Shown piece after piece: positions 1 through 6,546 of a stretch of 27,965 bases of DNA. The translations under genes and the position numbers were made by a program. Position 1 is the stretch's first letter. The number at the start of each line of letters is the position of its first letter. The notes beneath the pieces are model-generated. The model had not been told where the DNA came from. It searched no databases and saw only the letters and a list, made by a program, of their open reading frames with translations. The DNA comes from a virus: positions 1 through 27,965 of the IMG/VR virus record IMGVR_UViG_3300028393_000280. One strand, 5' to 3'.

Positions 1-225
1 CTCAGCACTCACTACCACATTGATTTTGCTTTGTAGCACAGTAAGATCATGACTGGCTGCACTCAATGCCGTCATGAGATACACTATGCATGAAAACATG
101 ATGGGTATGCCTGCAAAGGTTATCTTTTCAACCAGGCCGCCTTTGCTGGCGGCAGCCATCTGAGTTTCTCTTAGTTCTTTTACATCTTTAACTAATGCTT
201 CAATATCATGTTCTTGTGTTGACAT
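1..225 (-). CDS. Small membrane protein beside the endolysin, possible holin (3' end outside window)
   Basis: The window holds the first 75 residues; the gene runs off the left edge. It starts with ATG at 225, one base after the endolysin stop, and its Shine-Dalgarno (AGGAG, 6 bases upstream) lies inside the last endolysin codons, so the two are translated together. The first ~28 residues are charged and helix-forming (MSTQEHDIEALVKDVKELRE), followed by one hydrophobic segment at about residues 35-58 (ITFAGIPIMFSCIVYLMTAL) and a polar, again helical stretch. One membrane span next to an endolysin and spanins fits a holin or an accessory lysis protein. No family signature is certain, so holin is an inference from position and topology. 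Confidence 0.7.
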   Translation of the reverse strand, partial: MSTQEHDIEALVKDVKELRETQMAAASKGGLVEKITFAGIPIMFSCIVYLMTALSAASHDLTVLQSKINVVVSAE

Positions 226-226
226 G

Positions 227-847
227 TTATGCTCCTAATACATGTAGTGCGTGTTCGTAGTGTTTGATACGATCTTCTAATCCAATAGTACCACCGTTGA
301 TGCGTTTGGTCATTGTTAGGATATCGCCTGTATCGGCAAATTGATTTAGGTTGTTGCTTTCCCAGAACCAGCAGGCACTTTGTACAGCACCTTCGAATGT
401 GGCAAGATACTCAGGAACATCTTCTACTGCCATTTGTAAACTATCGGCAAAATTTTGATAATTTTGTTTACCTGTAAGTTGGATCAAGCCGCGTCCACAA
501 TAACGATACCCGTCACCTGATTCTTCTGGACCATTTCCCATTCTGTTGCCATACACACGATTGGCAATCATTTCTTGTTTGCCGGCATATGCTTCAGCTG
601 CTGCGTCAGTAAAGTATTTAGGAAATACTTTTCTTAATGTAGCAGCACGATAATTTAAGTTTTCTTTGATGGCAGTGAATCCGCCCGACTCGTGAGCACA
701 TTGAGCAAGGAATGCTGCTACGCGGTGAGGCGTATTGATATCGTAATCTGGCAATGCTTGTTCTAGAGCACCATACCAATGATCAATGTGCGGATTACCT
801 GGTATGATTTTTGCCAGTTGCTCTTTGATTAAAATAAAATTTGACAT
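227..847 (-). CDS. Glycoside hydrolase family 19 endolysin
   Basis: A 206-aa, single-domain chitinase-class (GH19) lysozyme that would cleave the peptidoglycan sugar backbone at the end of infection. Visible family marks are the first catalytic Glu in AHESGGF (E53), the second in the following KENLNYRA segment (E62), and the block GYRYCGRGLIQLTGKQNY near residues 113-130, which is the most conserved GH19 stretch. There is no signal peptide or binding domain, so a holin is needed for export. It starts with ATG at 847 after an AAAGGTAA ribosome site, and a late-promoter-like AATAAATA lies at 865-872. It sits in a lysis cassette with spanins upstream and a membrane protein downstream. Confidence 0.93.
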   Translation of the reverse strand: MSNFILIKEQLAKIIPGNPHIDHWYGALEQALPDYDINTPHRVAAFLAQCAHESGGFTAIKENLNYRAATLRKVFPKYFTDAAAEAYAGKQEMIANRVYGNRMGNGPEESGDGYRYCGRGLIQLTGKQNYQNFADSLQMAVEDVPEYLATFEGAVQSACWFWESNNLNQFADTGDILTMTKRINGGTIGLEDRIKHYEHALHVLGA

Positions 848-863
848 GTGATTACCTTTTAAT

Positions 864-1118
864 TTATTTATTTTGAGAAATATCTATAAGTTTCAAAATG
901 GAGTTGTTCATTTCGTCCATTACTTTAAGATTTTTTATATTTCTGTTTACGTTATTGGTATCTACAATAAAAGACATGAGTTTTGTGTATTCGACTTTAT
1001 CTATAACACTATTGTTAAAGGCATTAGTATATTGTATAGCAGCCTCAGCAGCACCTTTAACAGCCGTATCTTTTGACTTATTAAATATCTCTGTTAATAC
1101 CGCCTGACTTTCTTCCAT
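864..1118 (-). CDS. Small helical protein in lysis cassette, unknown function
   Basis: An 84-aa protein with no recognised family, predicted to be almost entirely alpha-helical (MEESQAVLTEIFNKSKDTAV, then alternating charged and hydrophobic residues), without a membrane span or signal peptide. It lies between the o-spanin (2-bp gap) and the endolysin (16-bp gap), all on the same strand. The start ATG at 1118 has AGGA eight bases upstream, inside the end of the o-spanin gene. Its stop codon overlaps a late-promoter-like AATAAATA box for the endolysin. The position suggests a lysis accessory or a small structural protein, but nothing in the sequence decides this. Confidence 0.75.
   Translation of the reverse strand: MEESQAVLTEIFNKSKDTAVKGAAEAAIQYTNAFNNSVIDKVEYTKLMSFIVDTNNVNRNIKNLKVMDEMNNSILKLIDISQNK
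865..872 (-). promoter_or_regulatory. Late-promoter-like box AATAAATA
   Basis: AATAAATA on the minus strand, 17 bases before the endolysin ATG (847); it overlaps the stop codon of the 84-aa gene. It may give endolysin an extra late transcript. Confidence 0.45.
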
Positions 1119-1120
1119 AT

Positions 1121-1411
1121 TTATTTTCCTGCTTTCTCAAATATGGGTTTCTGTGATTGATACCATTCTACCCAAGCATTATTCTTTTCTGCACACTCGT
1201 AATATGTGGTATAGTTTTGGGTCACAGTTTTAATAAGATCAGTAATAGAAACTTTTTCACCTTCGATTGTTTTTAGCGGCGGACATTTTTCTAATATCAA
1301 TACAGGAGCATCCGGAAATCTTTGAGTCACAGGAACTGTAGTGCTACATCCTGTCACTAAAAATGCCAGTATGATAAAGATTACTAATACGAATAATTTA
1401 ATCAAGTTCAT
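1121..1411 (-). CDS. Outer-membrane spanin lipoprotein (Rz1-like o-spanin)
   Basis: A 96-aa lipoprotein: a short N-terminus, a hydrophobic segment at residues 5-20 and a lipobox VTGC with the lipidated cysteine at residue 22, giving a mature protein of about 75 residues. After the cysteine comes a Pro-containing stretch (TTVPVTQRFPDAPVLILEKCPP), then a helical C-terminal half that would meet the i-spanin in the periplasm. The spanin pair fuses inner and outer membranes in the last step of lysis of Gram-negative hosts. The start ATG overlaps the i-spanin stop by 4 bp (ATGA) and has a GAGGAG ribosome site, so translation is coupled. Family call rests on lipobox, size and pairing. Confidence 0.85.
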   Translation of the reverse strand: MNLIKLFVLVIFIILAFLVTGCSTTVPVTQRFPDAPVLILEKCPPLKTIEGEKVSITDLIKTVTQNYTTYYECAEKNNAWVEWYQSQKPIFEKAGK

Positions 1412-1869
1412 TTCTTCTCCTCGATGATTTTATTCAATGCTGCTGCATTATGTGTGCTGATAATGATTTCGGGTATAGGGCAATTCTCTACGAACTTGAC
1501 AACCTCTCTATCTTTGACAACTTCTTTATCCACGTATGTGACAATGTCCTGTCCTCGCTCTCGAACTATTTCAATTTGTTTAACTGTTTTAGTTACGATT
1601 TTGACATTTGTTTCTTGGCTTTGTGCCTGTGCTTCTGCTACCTTGACTTCAAGATCTTTTACCTTAGCTTCCCATTCTGCTTGATTGCTCATGGCACCCT
1701 CGAACCAAATACCTAACCCAATTAGCAATACAGAGACGACCTGTAGTGGTAAATGATAGAGTTTGAAGGCAGGAATAAAATTTAATATAAAACTAGATAT
1801 TAGTCCTAATGAACCTGCTAACAGTATAGCATGGAATATCCAATCGGGCATGAAATTCATTAACCACAT
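1408..1869 (-). CDS. Inner-membrane spanin (Rz-like i-spanin)
   Basis: A 153-aa protein with two hydrophobic segments (about residues 10-32 and 38-57), then a long charged coiled-coil region (AEWEAKVKDLEVKVAEAQAQ and on), ending with a cysteine-proline segment (ENCPIPEI). This is the layout of phage i-spanins: anchored in the inner membrane with a periplasmic coiled coil that joins the lipoprotein partner. Two spans rather than the single span of lambda Rz are a mild departure. It overlaps the o-spanin gene by 4 bp and starts at ATG 1869 just behind GGTGGTAAC, where the upstream gene also ends. It could in principle be an unrelated membrane protein, but the pairing makes spanin the best call. 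Confidence 0.82.
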   Translation of the reverse strand: MWLMNFMPDWIFHAILLAGSLGLISSFILNFIPAFKLYHLPLQVVSVLLIGLGIWFEGAMSNQAEWEAKVKDLEVKVAEAQAQSQETNVKIVTKTVKQIEIVRERGQDIVTYVDKEVVKDREVVKFVENCPIPEIIISTHNAAALNKIIEEKK

Positions 1870-1870
1870 G

Positions 1871-2626
1871 TTACCACCTATCTTTTTCTAATACCACTGC
1901 TTGGTTGCCATTCTTGATCAAGAATTTATTACCAATCTTGTTGATCTCGTAGTTGCCTAAGAATTTATTTAAAAACAGTACTTGTGTTTGACTGCTTTCA
2001 TCTAATGATATTGCGCCCGGTACTATATTTTTAACATCTTCGTAGTCACCGATGGCAATGAATTTAGCAGATATTTCCCCTGAATAGACCTTGTTAAATC
2101 TAATCATACTATTGGATTCGAGTGTTAACTCTACTGTTCCTTGATTAAAGAATCCTTTAAGATCGGATGTTTTAATTTCTGTGATTTTAGAATCGTAATC
2201 TTCTTGGCTCAATGGAATATTTTCCATCACAGTTTCTTCATTGAATGGCAAACTGGAATTGGCCTTTTGATATCTAAAACGCCAATCTCTATTGCCTGTT
2301 AATTGTCCGATACCATCTAATAGATGTTTCAATTGTGAAGGAAGTTCTTTAGTTCTTTCCATTTCTACAAAAACTTGATATTTTCCATCTGATTCTTCGC
2401 CTGTGCTCATATCGGCATCTAGAATGTAAGCATACCCTTTTTCGATAAATTCCATTAGATCAACCGCTGGATTTTTCTCTCGAACGCTGAATCCCAATAC
2501 AACGATATCTCTATCCTCGCCCATTTTGCTGCGGTATTGATCTACTGTAAAGAGATCGCTTACCAGTTCTTTGAGATCTCCGGATCTAAGTCCTTCGGAT
2601 AAATTATATTTTTGCTGGTTCTTCAT
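1871..2626 (-). CDS. Conserved-looking phage protein of unknown function (251 aa)
   Basis: A 251-aa soluble protein without signal peptide or membrane span. The N-terminus reads MKNQQKYNLSEGLRSGDLKE, followed by an acidic, mixed alpha/beta region and a beta-rich C-terminus (about residues 160-251) that could be a small globular domain. I do not recognise a catalytic motif. The start ATG at 2626 lies 23 bp inside the upstream gene in another frame and is fixed by a strong GGAGG seven bases upstream. Together with the upstream gene it forms a two-gene unit running into the lysis genes, so a structural or assembly role expressed late is plausible. That is an inference from context only. Confidence 0.85.
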   Translation of the reverse strand: MKNQQKYNLSEGLRSGDLKELVSDLFTVDQYRSKMGEDRDIVVLGFSVREKNPAVDLMEFIEKGYAYILDADMSTGEESDGKYQVFVEMERTKELPSQLKHLLDGIGQLTGNRDWRFRYQKANSSLPFNEETVMENIPLSQEDYDSKITEIKTSDLKGFFNQGTVELTLESNSMIRFNKVYSGEISAKFIAIGDYEDVKNIVPGAISLDESSQTQVLFLNKFLGNYEINKIGNKFLIKNGNQAVVLEKDRW

Positions 2627-3128
2627 CTGGAGCCTCCTGTGCTACTTCGCCCGATTCTACTGTGGTATCATTTTTATAACGCATGAATTCTGCCATACGA
2701 TTGTGTTCTTGATTTTCTTTTCCAATATAGACATCTTGCATCAATTTCTTAGGCATGGTGATTTCCACAATCCAAATTGGATGAGCATCGATCTTGCCTT
2801 TCTTGGTACCTGGGCGATAGTCGCCAGGGTCTTTGATTTTTCTAGGAATCAGTATATGTTCTTTTTTATAAACCACTTGACACCCATAGTCATAAAGTCT
2901 TTTGGCGCCTTCAGGATCTGGCATCTCTTCATGAGTCCACATAAAAGCACAGCGAACACTATAACGATCAACATCGGGGCCCGATACTAGTTCGCCGTCC
3001 TCCCAGTTTTTAAAAACATAGATGTCTAACTCGTCCAATACACGTTCAAAGTCTTTCAAGACACGGAACGCATCATTATTTTCACTGAGTGTTTGTATGT
3101 TTTTGATTACGTCAATAATGTCATGCAT
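2604..3128 (-). CDS. Phage protein of unknown function (174 aa)
   Basis: I place the start at ATG 3128 (MHDIIDVIKNIQTLSENNDA), behind AAAGAG and a late-promoter-like CATAAATA at 3149-3156. An ORF open to 3185 adds 19 low-complexity residues that would lie upstream of the predicted transcription start, so the long form is unlikely. The protein has a helical N-terminal ~45 residues, then a mixed domain rich in aromatic residues (YVFKNWEDGE, CAFMWTHEEMPDPEGAKRLY, HPIWIVEITMPKKLM) and an acidic, disordered tail. No family is recognised with confidence. It is the first gene of the leftward late unit continuing into the 251-aa protein and the lysis cassette. Confidence 0.83.
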   Translation of the reverse strand: MHDIIDVIKNIQTLSENNDAFRVLKDFERVLDELDIYVFKNWEDGELVSGPDVDRYSVRCAFMWTHEEMPDPEGAKRLYDYGCQVVYKKEHILIPRKIKDPGDYRPGTKKGKIDAHPIWIVEITMPKKLMQDVYIGKENQEHNRMAEFMRYKNDTTVESGEVAQEAPDEEPAKI

Positions 3129-3148
3129 AGTGGTTCTCTTTATGTTAT

Positions 3149-3156
3149 TATTTATG
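3149..3156 (-). promoter_or_regulatory. Late-promoter-like box CATAAATA
   Basis: CATAAATA on the minus strand, 20 bases before the ATG at 3128. It differs from the T4 late-promoter consensus TATAAATA at one base. It is the leftward half of a divergent region shared with phoH. Six such boxes lie upstream of structural or lysis genes in this window. Confidence 0.55.
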
Positions 3157-3186
3157 CTTGAGTATGTTCTTGGGTTATGGTTCAAT

Positions 3187-3215
3187 TTGATATCGTTTTG
3201 GAACCTTTTTATAGA
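3187..3215 (+). promoter_or_regulatory. Possible sigma-70-type promoter for phoH
   Basis: TTGATA (3187-3192) and TATAGA (3210-3215) are separated by 17 bases. The -35 matches the consensus at five of six positions and the -10 at four of six, so this is a moderate promoter. It points rightward at phoH, which starts at 3264, leaving a leader of about 40 bases. Confidence 0.45.
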
Positions 3216-3251
3216 TAATTTGTAAATATCTGTGCAGGTCGATCTTCACCA

Positions 3252-3257
3252 AGGAGG
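3252..3257 (+). promoter_or_regulatory. Strong Shine-Dalgarno that fixes the TTG start of phoH
   Basis: AGGAGG six bases before TTG at 3264. No in-frame ATG exists near the N-terminus, and the conserved ATPase core follows in this frame, so TTG is the start. Confidence 0.85.
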
Positions 3258-3263
3258 TAAAAA

Positions 3264-4016
3264 TTGCCCAAAGCTAGAAGAACAGAAAGAAATCAGACCG
3301 CTAGTCGAGATCCTCGATTTAGCACTGATACAAATAACTTGATACCCATCAAGCCTTATTTGAAAAAAAAGCAACAAGTTCTAATCGTTCCGCGTAATTT
3401 ATCGCAAGAAAAGTATCTAGAATTGTTAAAAAATCCCAAAAAATACATTGTTTTTGCCATCGGCCCAGCAGGCACGGGTAAAACTATGTTGGGTGTACAA
3501 ATGGCCATTAAACTATATAAAGAGGGGGTGATTAAGAAAATTATTATCACAAGGCCAGCTGTAAGTGTAGATGAAGATCATGGATTTTTACCAGGAACAC
3601 TAAATCAAAAGATGGAGCCCTGGACAAGACCCATAATGGATGTTTTTGAAGATTACTATCATCCAAAGGAAATAGCAGAAATGTTAGAAGATGGTGCTAT
3701 TGAAATATCACCATTGGCATACATGAGAGGTAGAACATTTAAGAATGCTTTCGTTATCGCAGACGAAATGCAAAATGCCACACCTAGCCAAATGAAAATG
3801 CTATTGACTAGACTAGGCGATAATAGTCGTATGGTAGTAACAGGAGATTTAAACCAAGCCGACCGTCCTCGTGAAAACGGTTTACTAGAATTTTGCTCTC
3901 TATTCGGAGAAGGAGGTGATTACCGAATGATTGCTATGGCCAGGTTTGAGACACAGGATGTAGAAAGACATCCTGTAGTACGTGAAGTTTTATCTATATA
4001 TAAGGAGACTGAATAA
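3264..4016 (+). CDS. phoH: PhoH-like ATPase
   Basis: A 250-aa P-loop NTPase of the PhoH family, common in marine and T4-like phages; its role in infection is not settled (RNA handling or phosphate stress have been proposed). The Walker A motif GPAGTGKT is at residues 67-74, the conserved ITRPAVSVDEDHGFLPG block follows at about 95-111, and Walker B is in FVIADEMQ at 163-170, with VVTGDLNQ at 191-198. The length is normal for the single-domain family. Start is TTG with a perfect AGGAGG, which is unusual. This is one of only two plus-strand genes in the window and it runs toward the clamp-loader gene, ending before a shared terminator. Confidence 0.95.
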   Translation: MPKARRTERNQTASRDPRFSTDTNNLIPIKPYLKKKQQVLIVPRNLSQEKYLELLKNPKKYIVFAIGPAGTGKTMLGVQMAIKLYKEGVIKKIIITRPAVSVDEDHGFLPGTLNQKMEPWTRPIMDVFEDYYHPKEIAEMLEDGAIEISPLAYMRGRTFKNAFVIADEMQNATPSQMKMLLTRLGDNSRMVVTGDLNQADRPRENGLLEFCSLFGEGGDYRMIAMARFETQDVERHPVVREVLSIYKETE

Positions 4017-4025
4017 AGATCTGCA

Positions 4026-4045
4026 CTTAACTTAACTTAACTTAA
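4026..4045. repeat. Tandem pentamer (CTTAA)4
   Basis: Four perfect copies of CTTAA directly after the phoH stop codon and just before the bidirectional terminator. It may be slippage-prone spacer DNA; no protein site is recognised. Confidence 0.8.
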
Positions 4046-4056
4046 CAAAAAGAGCC

Positions 4057-4092
4057 AACCGCACAGTTTCGACCTGCATCGACTGTGCGGTT
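4057..4092. terminator. Bidirectional intrinsic terminator between convergent phoH and clamp loader
   Basis: An 11-bp perfect stem (AACCGCACAGT, 4057-4067, with its complement at 4082-4092) and a 14-base loop. A run of five T follows on the plus strand (4091-4095), and a run of A precedes the stem (4047-4051), which gives a U run on the opposite strand. It can stop transcription from both sides and overlaps the last codons of the clamp-loader gene. Confidence 0.85.
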
Positions 4093-4093
4093 T

Positions 4094-5014
4094 TTATTGT
4101 AACCTAGCCAATTTGGTAAGAGTGGCTGACAAATTAATTTCAGGATCGGCTATAATAGTATGATCAACTAATCCCTGTTTGATAATCAACAATGCTGAAT
4201 CTTTTTGTTCTTCGGACTTACCAAATAAATCCAAGTTGTCATACATCCATCTAAAGATGTCACCTATTTCTTCGGGACGAGCGCGCCCGCACAGCAATGT
4301 ACGTGCCTCTTTGATCTTTCCCTTCTTGAACAACTCAACCATTTCAATCTTGTAGTCGCTAATACCTTCTTCACCTGCTGTGGGAGTTTGTAGTCGACTG
4401 TCGCTGACATTTTGCTGTACCATGTTGATACACTTACGCAAATCTGGATATGCTACTTTGACATATGTGTCTAATACATCGAGGTCAAAGTCTACAGCCT
4501 CCTCCACAAGAATAGTAGCCACGCGAGCAGTATACTCAGTAAGATCAGTACGTTCAATGTGGAACCCTTGACATCTACTATGAAGGGCAGGAATAATCCT
4601 ATTAGGATAATTGCAAGTAAGAATAAATCTACTATGATTGCTATAGGTTTCCATGACTCCGCGAAGTATGGCCTGTGCGTTAGGAGTGAGATAATCTGCT
4701 TCATCTAATAGTACCACCTTAAAAGGACCAAACGGAATCATCTGAACAAAGTTGATGATTTTGTCTCTTACTGTTTCTACATTATTATCACGCGACGCAT
4801 TGATCTCCAATACATCATATTCTTCGATGTTGAGTTCATGGCATAGGACTCGAGCCAATGTGGTCTTGCCAATGCCAGCCGCACCGCTCAACAATAGATG
4901 AGGGATGCTACCATCCTTGATCCAAGAGTTAACTTGTCTACGCTGTGCGTCATCTCTGAATACATAGTCGCTGACAGTTTTTGGACGATATTTCTCAACC
5001 CACAATTCAATCAT
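4094..5014 (-). CDS. Clamp loader large subunit, T4 gp44-like AAA+ ATPase
   Basis: A 306-aa AAA+ ATPase that loads the sliding clamp on DNA for the phage replisome. The start MIELWVEKYRPKTVSDYVF is the typical loader N-terminus. Walker A GAAGIGKT is at residues 44-51, Walker B LLDEAD at 102-107, sensor 1 around FILTCNYPNRI at 130-140, and the SRC arginine-finger motif at 146-148. The length matches phage and archaeal small-RFC-type subunits. The gene overlaps the upstream 63-aa gene by 4 bp. No gene for the small subunit (gp62) or the clamp (gp45) is recognised in this window. It is the last gene of the operon from the promoter at 6518-6546 and ends in the bidirectional terminator. Confidence 0.95.
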   Translation of the reverse strand: MIELWVEKYRPKTVSDYVFRDDAQRRQVNSWIKDGSIPHLLLSGAAGIGKTTLARVLCHELNIEEYDVLEINASRDNNVETVRDKIINFVQMIPFGPFKVVLLDEADYLTPNAQAILRGVMETYSNHSRFILTCNYPNRIIPALHSRCQGFHIERTDLTEYTARVATILVEEAVDFDLDVLDTYVKVAYPDLRKCINMVQQNVSDSRLQTPTAGEEGISDYKIEMVELFKKGKIKEARTLLCGRARPEEIGDIFRWMYDNLDLFGKSEEQKDSALLIIKQGLVDHTIIADPEINLSATLTKLARLQ

Positions 5015-5202
5015 ACATAGTCCTTGAACATTTGTTTCCTACCTTCGATGCCAAGTTCAGCATCATATATCTCTCTTGTTCGTTGTTGCATAGCACATGC
5101 CAACATTAATAATTCTTGTCTGTTGTCACTCATCATGATCTGACGATCAATTGGTTCCATCAGTTCGTTCATACGCTTTATCACTGCTTCTTTATCATAC
5201 AT
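5011..5202 (-). CDS. Small helical protein upstream of clamp loader, unknown function
   Basis: A 63-aa, probably all-helical acidic protein (MYDKEAVIKRMNELMEPIDR). It overlaps the clamp-loader start by 4 bp and has GAGGAG ahead of its own ATG, within the end of the preceding gene. This tight coupling suggests a replication-related job. It is too short for the T4 gp62-type small clamp-loader subunit (about 190 aa) and shows no similarity that I can see to it. Confidence 0.8.
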   Translation of the reverse strand: MYDKEAVIKRMNELMEPIDRQIMMSDNRQELLMLACAMQQRTREIYDAELGIEGRKQMFKDYV

Positions 5203-5203
5203 T

Positions 5204-5380
5204 TTATACCAACTCCTCGATAATGCCTAATAGTTCAGCTGCTATAAGACTCAATCCGGCGATGGGAACATTGCCATTGATTAGGGCAATACCGGCAAAT
5301 ATCCTCACAAAACTCTTTACGATACTGACATAAAAATGTCCGCGACTTGTGTCTTTGGGTTGTACTTCAAAGTTATCCAC
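5204..5380 (-). CDS. 58-aa membrane-associated microprotein with GTG start
   Basis: An open frame from GTG 5380 to TAA 5204-5206 that fills an otherwise empty 170-bp gap in a fully packed operon. The product begins MDNFEVQPKDTSRGHFYVSI and has a hydrophobic second half (FAGIALINGNVPIAGLSLIA) ending in acidic LLGIIEELV, so it may lie in or on the membrane. GTG overlaps the end of the 93-aa gene by 8 bp and has GGAG seven bases upstream; its 3' end carries the GAGGAG ribosome site of the next gene. No family is recognised. The exact fit and the lack of stop codons make it likely to be real. Confidence 0.72.
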   Translation of the reverse strand: MDNFEVQPKDTSRGHFYVSIVKSFVRIFAGIALINGNVPIAGLSLIAAELLGIIEELV

Positions 5381-5654
5381 GCAATGTCTCCATGGTAATG
5401 ATTTTGCTTAGACTGCGACCAAGATCTTCGTCATTGCCTACAATATGTAGTTGATTTTGACTGCGATCTTTCTGACGGTCATATGTACGAGTCTCGACAA
5501 TGGTACCACCGTTGGCACGATAGATACTCAACCGCATGGGTTCTGAACTAAGTGTTTCACTATCTGCAGATACCACAAGTCCTCTCGATGTTTTCTTTTC
5601 ATTTTCATCAGAACTAAATGCCCAAACCCGTAGTCGTCGTTTTAACCAGTTCAT
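5373..5654 (-). CDS. Phage protein of unknown function (93 aa)
   Basis: A 93-aa basic-to-neutral protein (MNWLKRRLRVWAFSSDENEK) with a beta-type central stretch (MRLSIYRANGGTIVETRTYD) and a helical end. Many Arg, Asp and Gln residues and no membrane segment suggest a small soluble protein. ATG overlaps the stop of the upstream gene (ATGA) and AGGA lies eight bases before it. No family recognised. Confidence 0.8.
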   Translation of the reverse strand: MNWLKRRLRVWAFSSDENEKKTSRGLVVSADSETLSSEPMRLSIYRANGGTIVETRTYDRQKDRSQNQLHIVGNDEDLGRSLSKIITMETLRG

Positions 5655-5851
5655 GCTGTTAGTCCTTGTGCTAGGGTTTTCATATCTTCGTCGGTCATGA
5701 AAAACTGATATGTTGATGCAAAGTTAACCGCACCATCCTTCATACATTCTTGAATAAATTCAACGGCATTAAGATTATTTGGTGTAAGACATTTCCATGA
5801 CTTAACTCGGAGTCTAAATGCGGCATCCTCTTTGACTGTAAATTCTTTCAT
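5651..5851 (-). CDS. Small phage protein of unknown function (66 aa)
   Basis: A 66-aa protein, MKEFTVKEDAAFRLRVKSWK at the start and ending in an acidic-helical segment (FFMTDEDMKTLAQGL). It is coupled at both ends by ATGA overlaps, with the cytidylyltransferase upstream and the 93-aa gene downstream, and has an AGGA site. Nothing identifies its function. Confidence 0.8.
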   Translation of the reverse strand: MKEFTVKEDAAFRLRVKSWKCLTPNNLNAVEFIQECMKDGAVNFASTYQFFMTDEDMKTLAQGLTA

Positions 5852-6312
5852 TTCTTGTTCCTTTCTGCTTCTGCTACACGTTTGCGTAGACTGCTACTAC
5901 TAAAGGAATGATCACGCCCATTGTAGACGATTTCAATTCCACGCTTCTTACAGATTTCTTTACCTGTAAATTCTTTGTCCGCATACTCTATACCTAATAT
6001 TCTAACATCTACAGGCAAGATAAGCAAGAGGTCTTCGAGGTCTTTTTCAGTCTGATATACAACTACTTCGTCCACGTTACGATTGGTGCTGAGTTGTATC
6101 TGTCGTTCTACGATACTTTGTACTGGGGGATTTTTACTATCTGGGCGATCTATTGTAGGATCGGTTTGTAGTGCTGCGATCAAATAATCGCAATGGTTCT
6201 TAGCTTCGGCTAGCATGGCAATGTGTCCAGCGTGAAGCAGATCGAAGGTACTAAAAGTAATACCAATCTTCAGGCCATCTTGTTTTAGTTGTTTTACTTT
6301 GTTGAAAATCAT
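5848..6312 (-). CDS. Cytidylyltransferase-like nucleotidyltransferase
   Basis: A 154-aa Rossmann-type nucleotidyltransferase of the glycerol-3-phosphate/FAD synthetase class, which transfers a nucleotide from CTP or ATP onto a phosphorylated small molecule. The signature HAGH (residues 27-30) sits in TFSTFDLLHAGHIAML, and the second conserved element SSSSLRKR (138-145) corresponds to the family's STSxLxxR loop. Length equals single-domain bacterial enzymes. An alternative TTG start at 6318 adds two residues, but the ATG at 6312 makes a perfect ATGA overlap with the preceding gene and has GGGGA nine bases upstream, so I prefer it. The substrate cannot be told from sequence; a role in making a modified lipid, sugar or cofactor is possible. 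Confidence 0.88.
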   Translation of the reverse strand: MIFNKVKQLKQDGLKIGITFSTFDLLHAGHIAMLAEAKNHCDYLIAALQTDPTIDRPDSKNPPVQSIVERQIQLSTNRNVDEVVVYQTEKDLEDLLLILPVDVRILGIEYADKEFTGKEICKKRGIEIVYNGRDHSFSSSSLRKRVAEAERNKK

Positions 6313-6512
6313 TTCCAATCATCCCCGTGTCGAAATATCATATGCGGCCAAATATCGTTATCAAATATTTGAGCCATTTGATTCCATAATGCTTTGCGTT
6401 GAGAGCCTGTCATGCCTGCTACGAAATCGGCATCGTCGGGATGTTTGTCCAGTCCGTAGTCGTGCCTGTAAGTCATGCACATACCGGTAATAATTTGTTC
6501 GCGTGTCTTCAT
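6309..6512 (-). CDS. Small phage protein of unknown function (67 aa), first gene after a consensus promoter
   Basis: A 67-aa soluble protein rich in Asp, His, Met and Trp (MKTREQIITGMCMTYRHDYG). It is the first gene of the operon that ends with the clamp loader and overlaps the cytidylyltransferase by 4 bp. No Shine-Dalgarno precedes ATG 6512: the -10 box TATAAT of a perfect promoter ends only 5 bases before it, so the mRNA would begin at or next to the ATG (leaderless). Internal ATGs at residues 11 and 13 are alternatives, but they also lack a clear ribosome site. Confidence 0.78.
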   Translation of the reverse strand: MKTREQIITGMCMTYRHDYGLDKHPDDADFVAGMTGSQRKALWNQMAQIFDNDIWPHMIFRHGDDWK

Positions 6513-6517
6513 AATAT

Positions 6518-6546
6518 ATTATAGTCGTAAAAAAAGGGCCTGTCAA
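6518..6546 (-). promoter_or_regulatory. Perfect sigma-70 consensus promoter inside a terminator
   Basis: On the minus strand TTGACA (6546-6541) and TATAAT (6523-6518) are separated by exactly 17 bases, six of six matches in both. The TTGACA lies in the loop and arm of the terminator hairpin that ends the co-chaperonin operon. It drives the clamp-loader operon with a predicted start at about 6511-6512, which is the start codon itself. Confidence 0.88.

Noticed and set aside
1118-1125. AATAAATA on the minus strand at the start of the 84-aa gene
   Set aside because: It overlaps the start codon itself, so a transcript from it could not carry that start; it is explained by the AGGA-AAATAAAT-ATG leader and adjacent stop.
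2604-3185. Start of the 174-aa gene at 3185
   Set aside because: This start lies upstream of the likely late promoter, lacks a ribosome site and adds a low-complexity Asn/Arg-rich leader.
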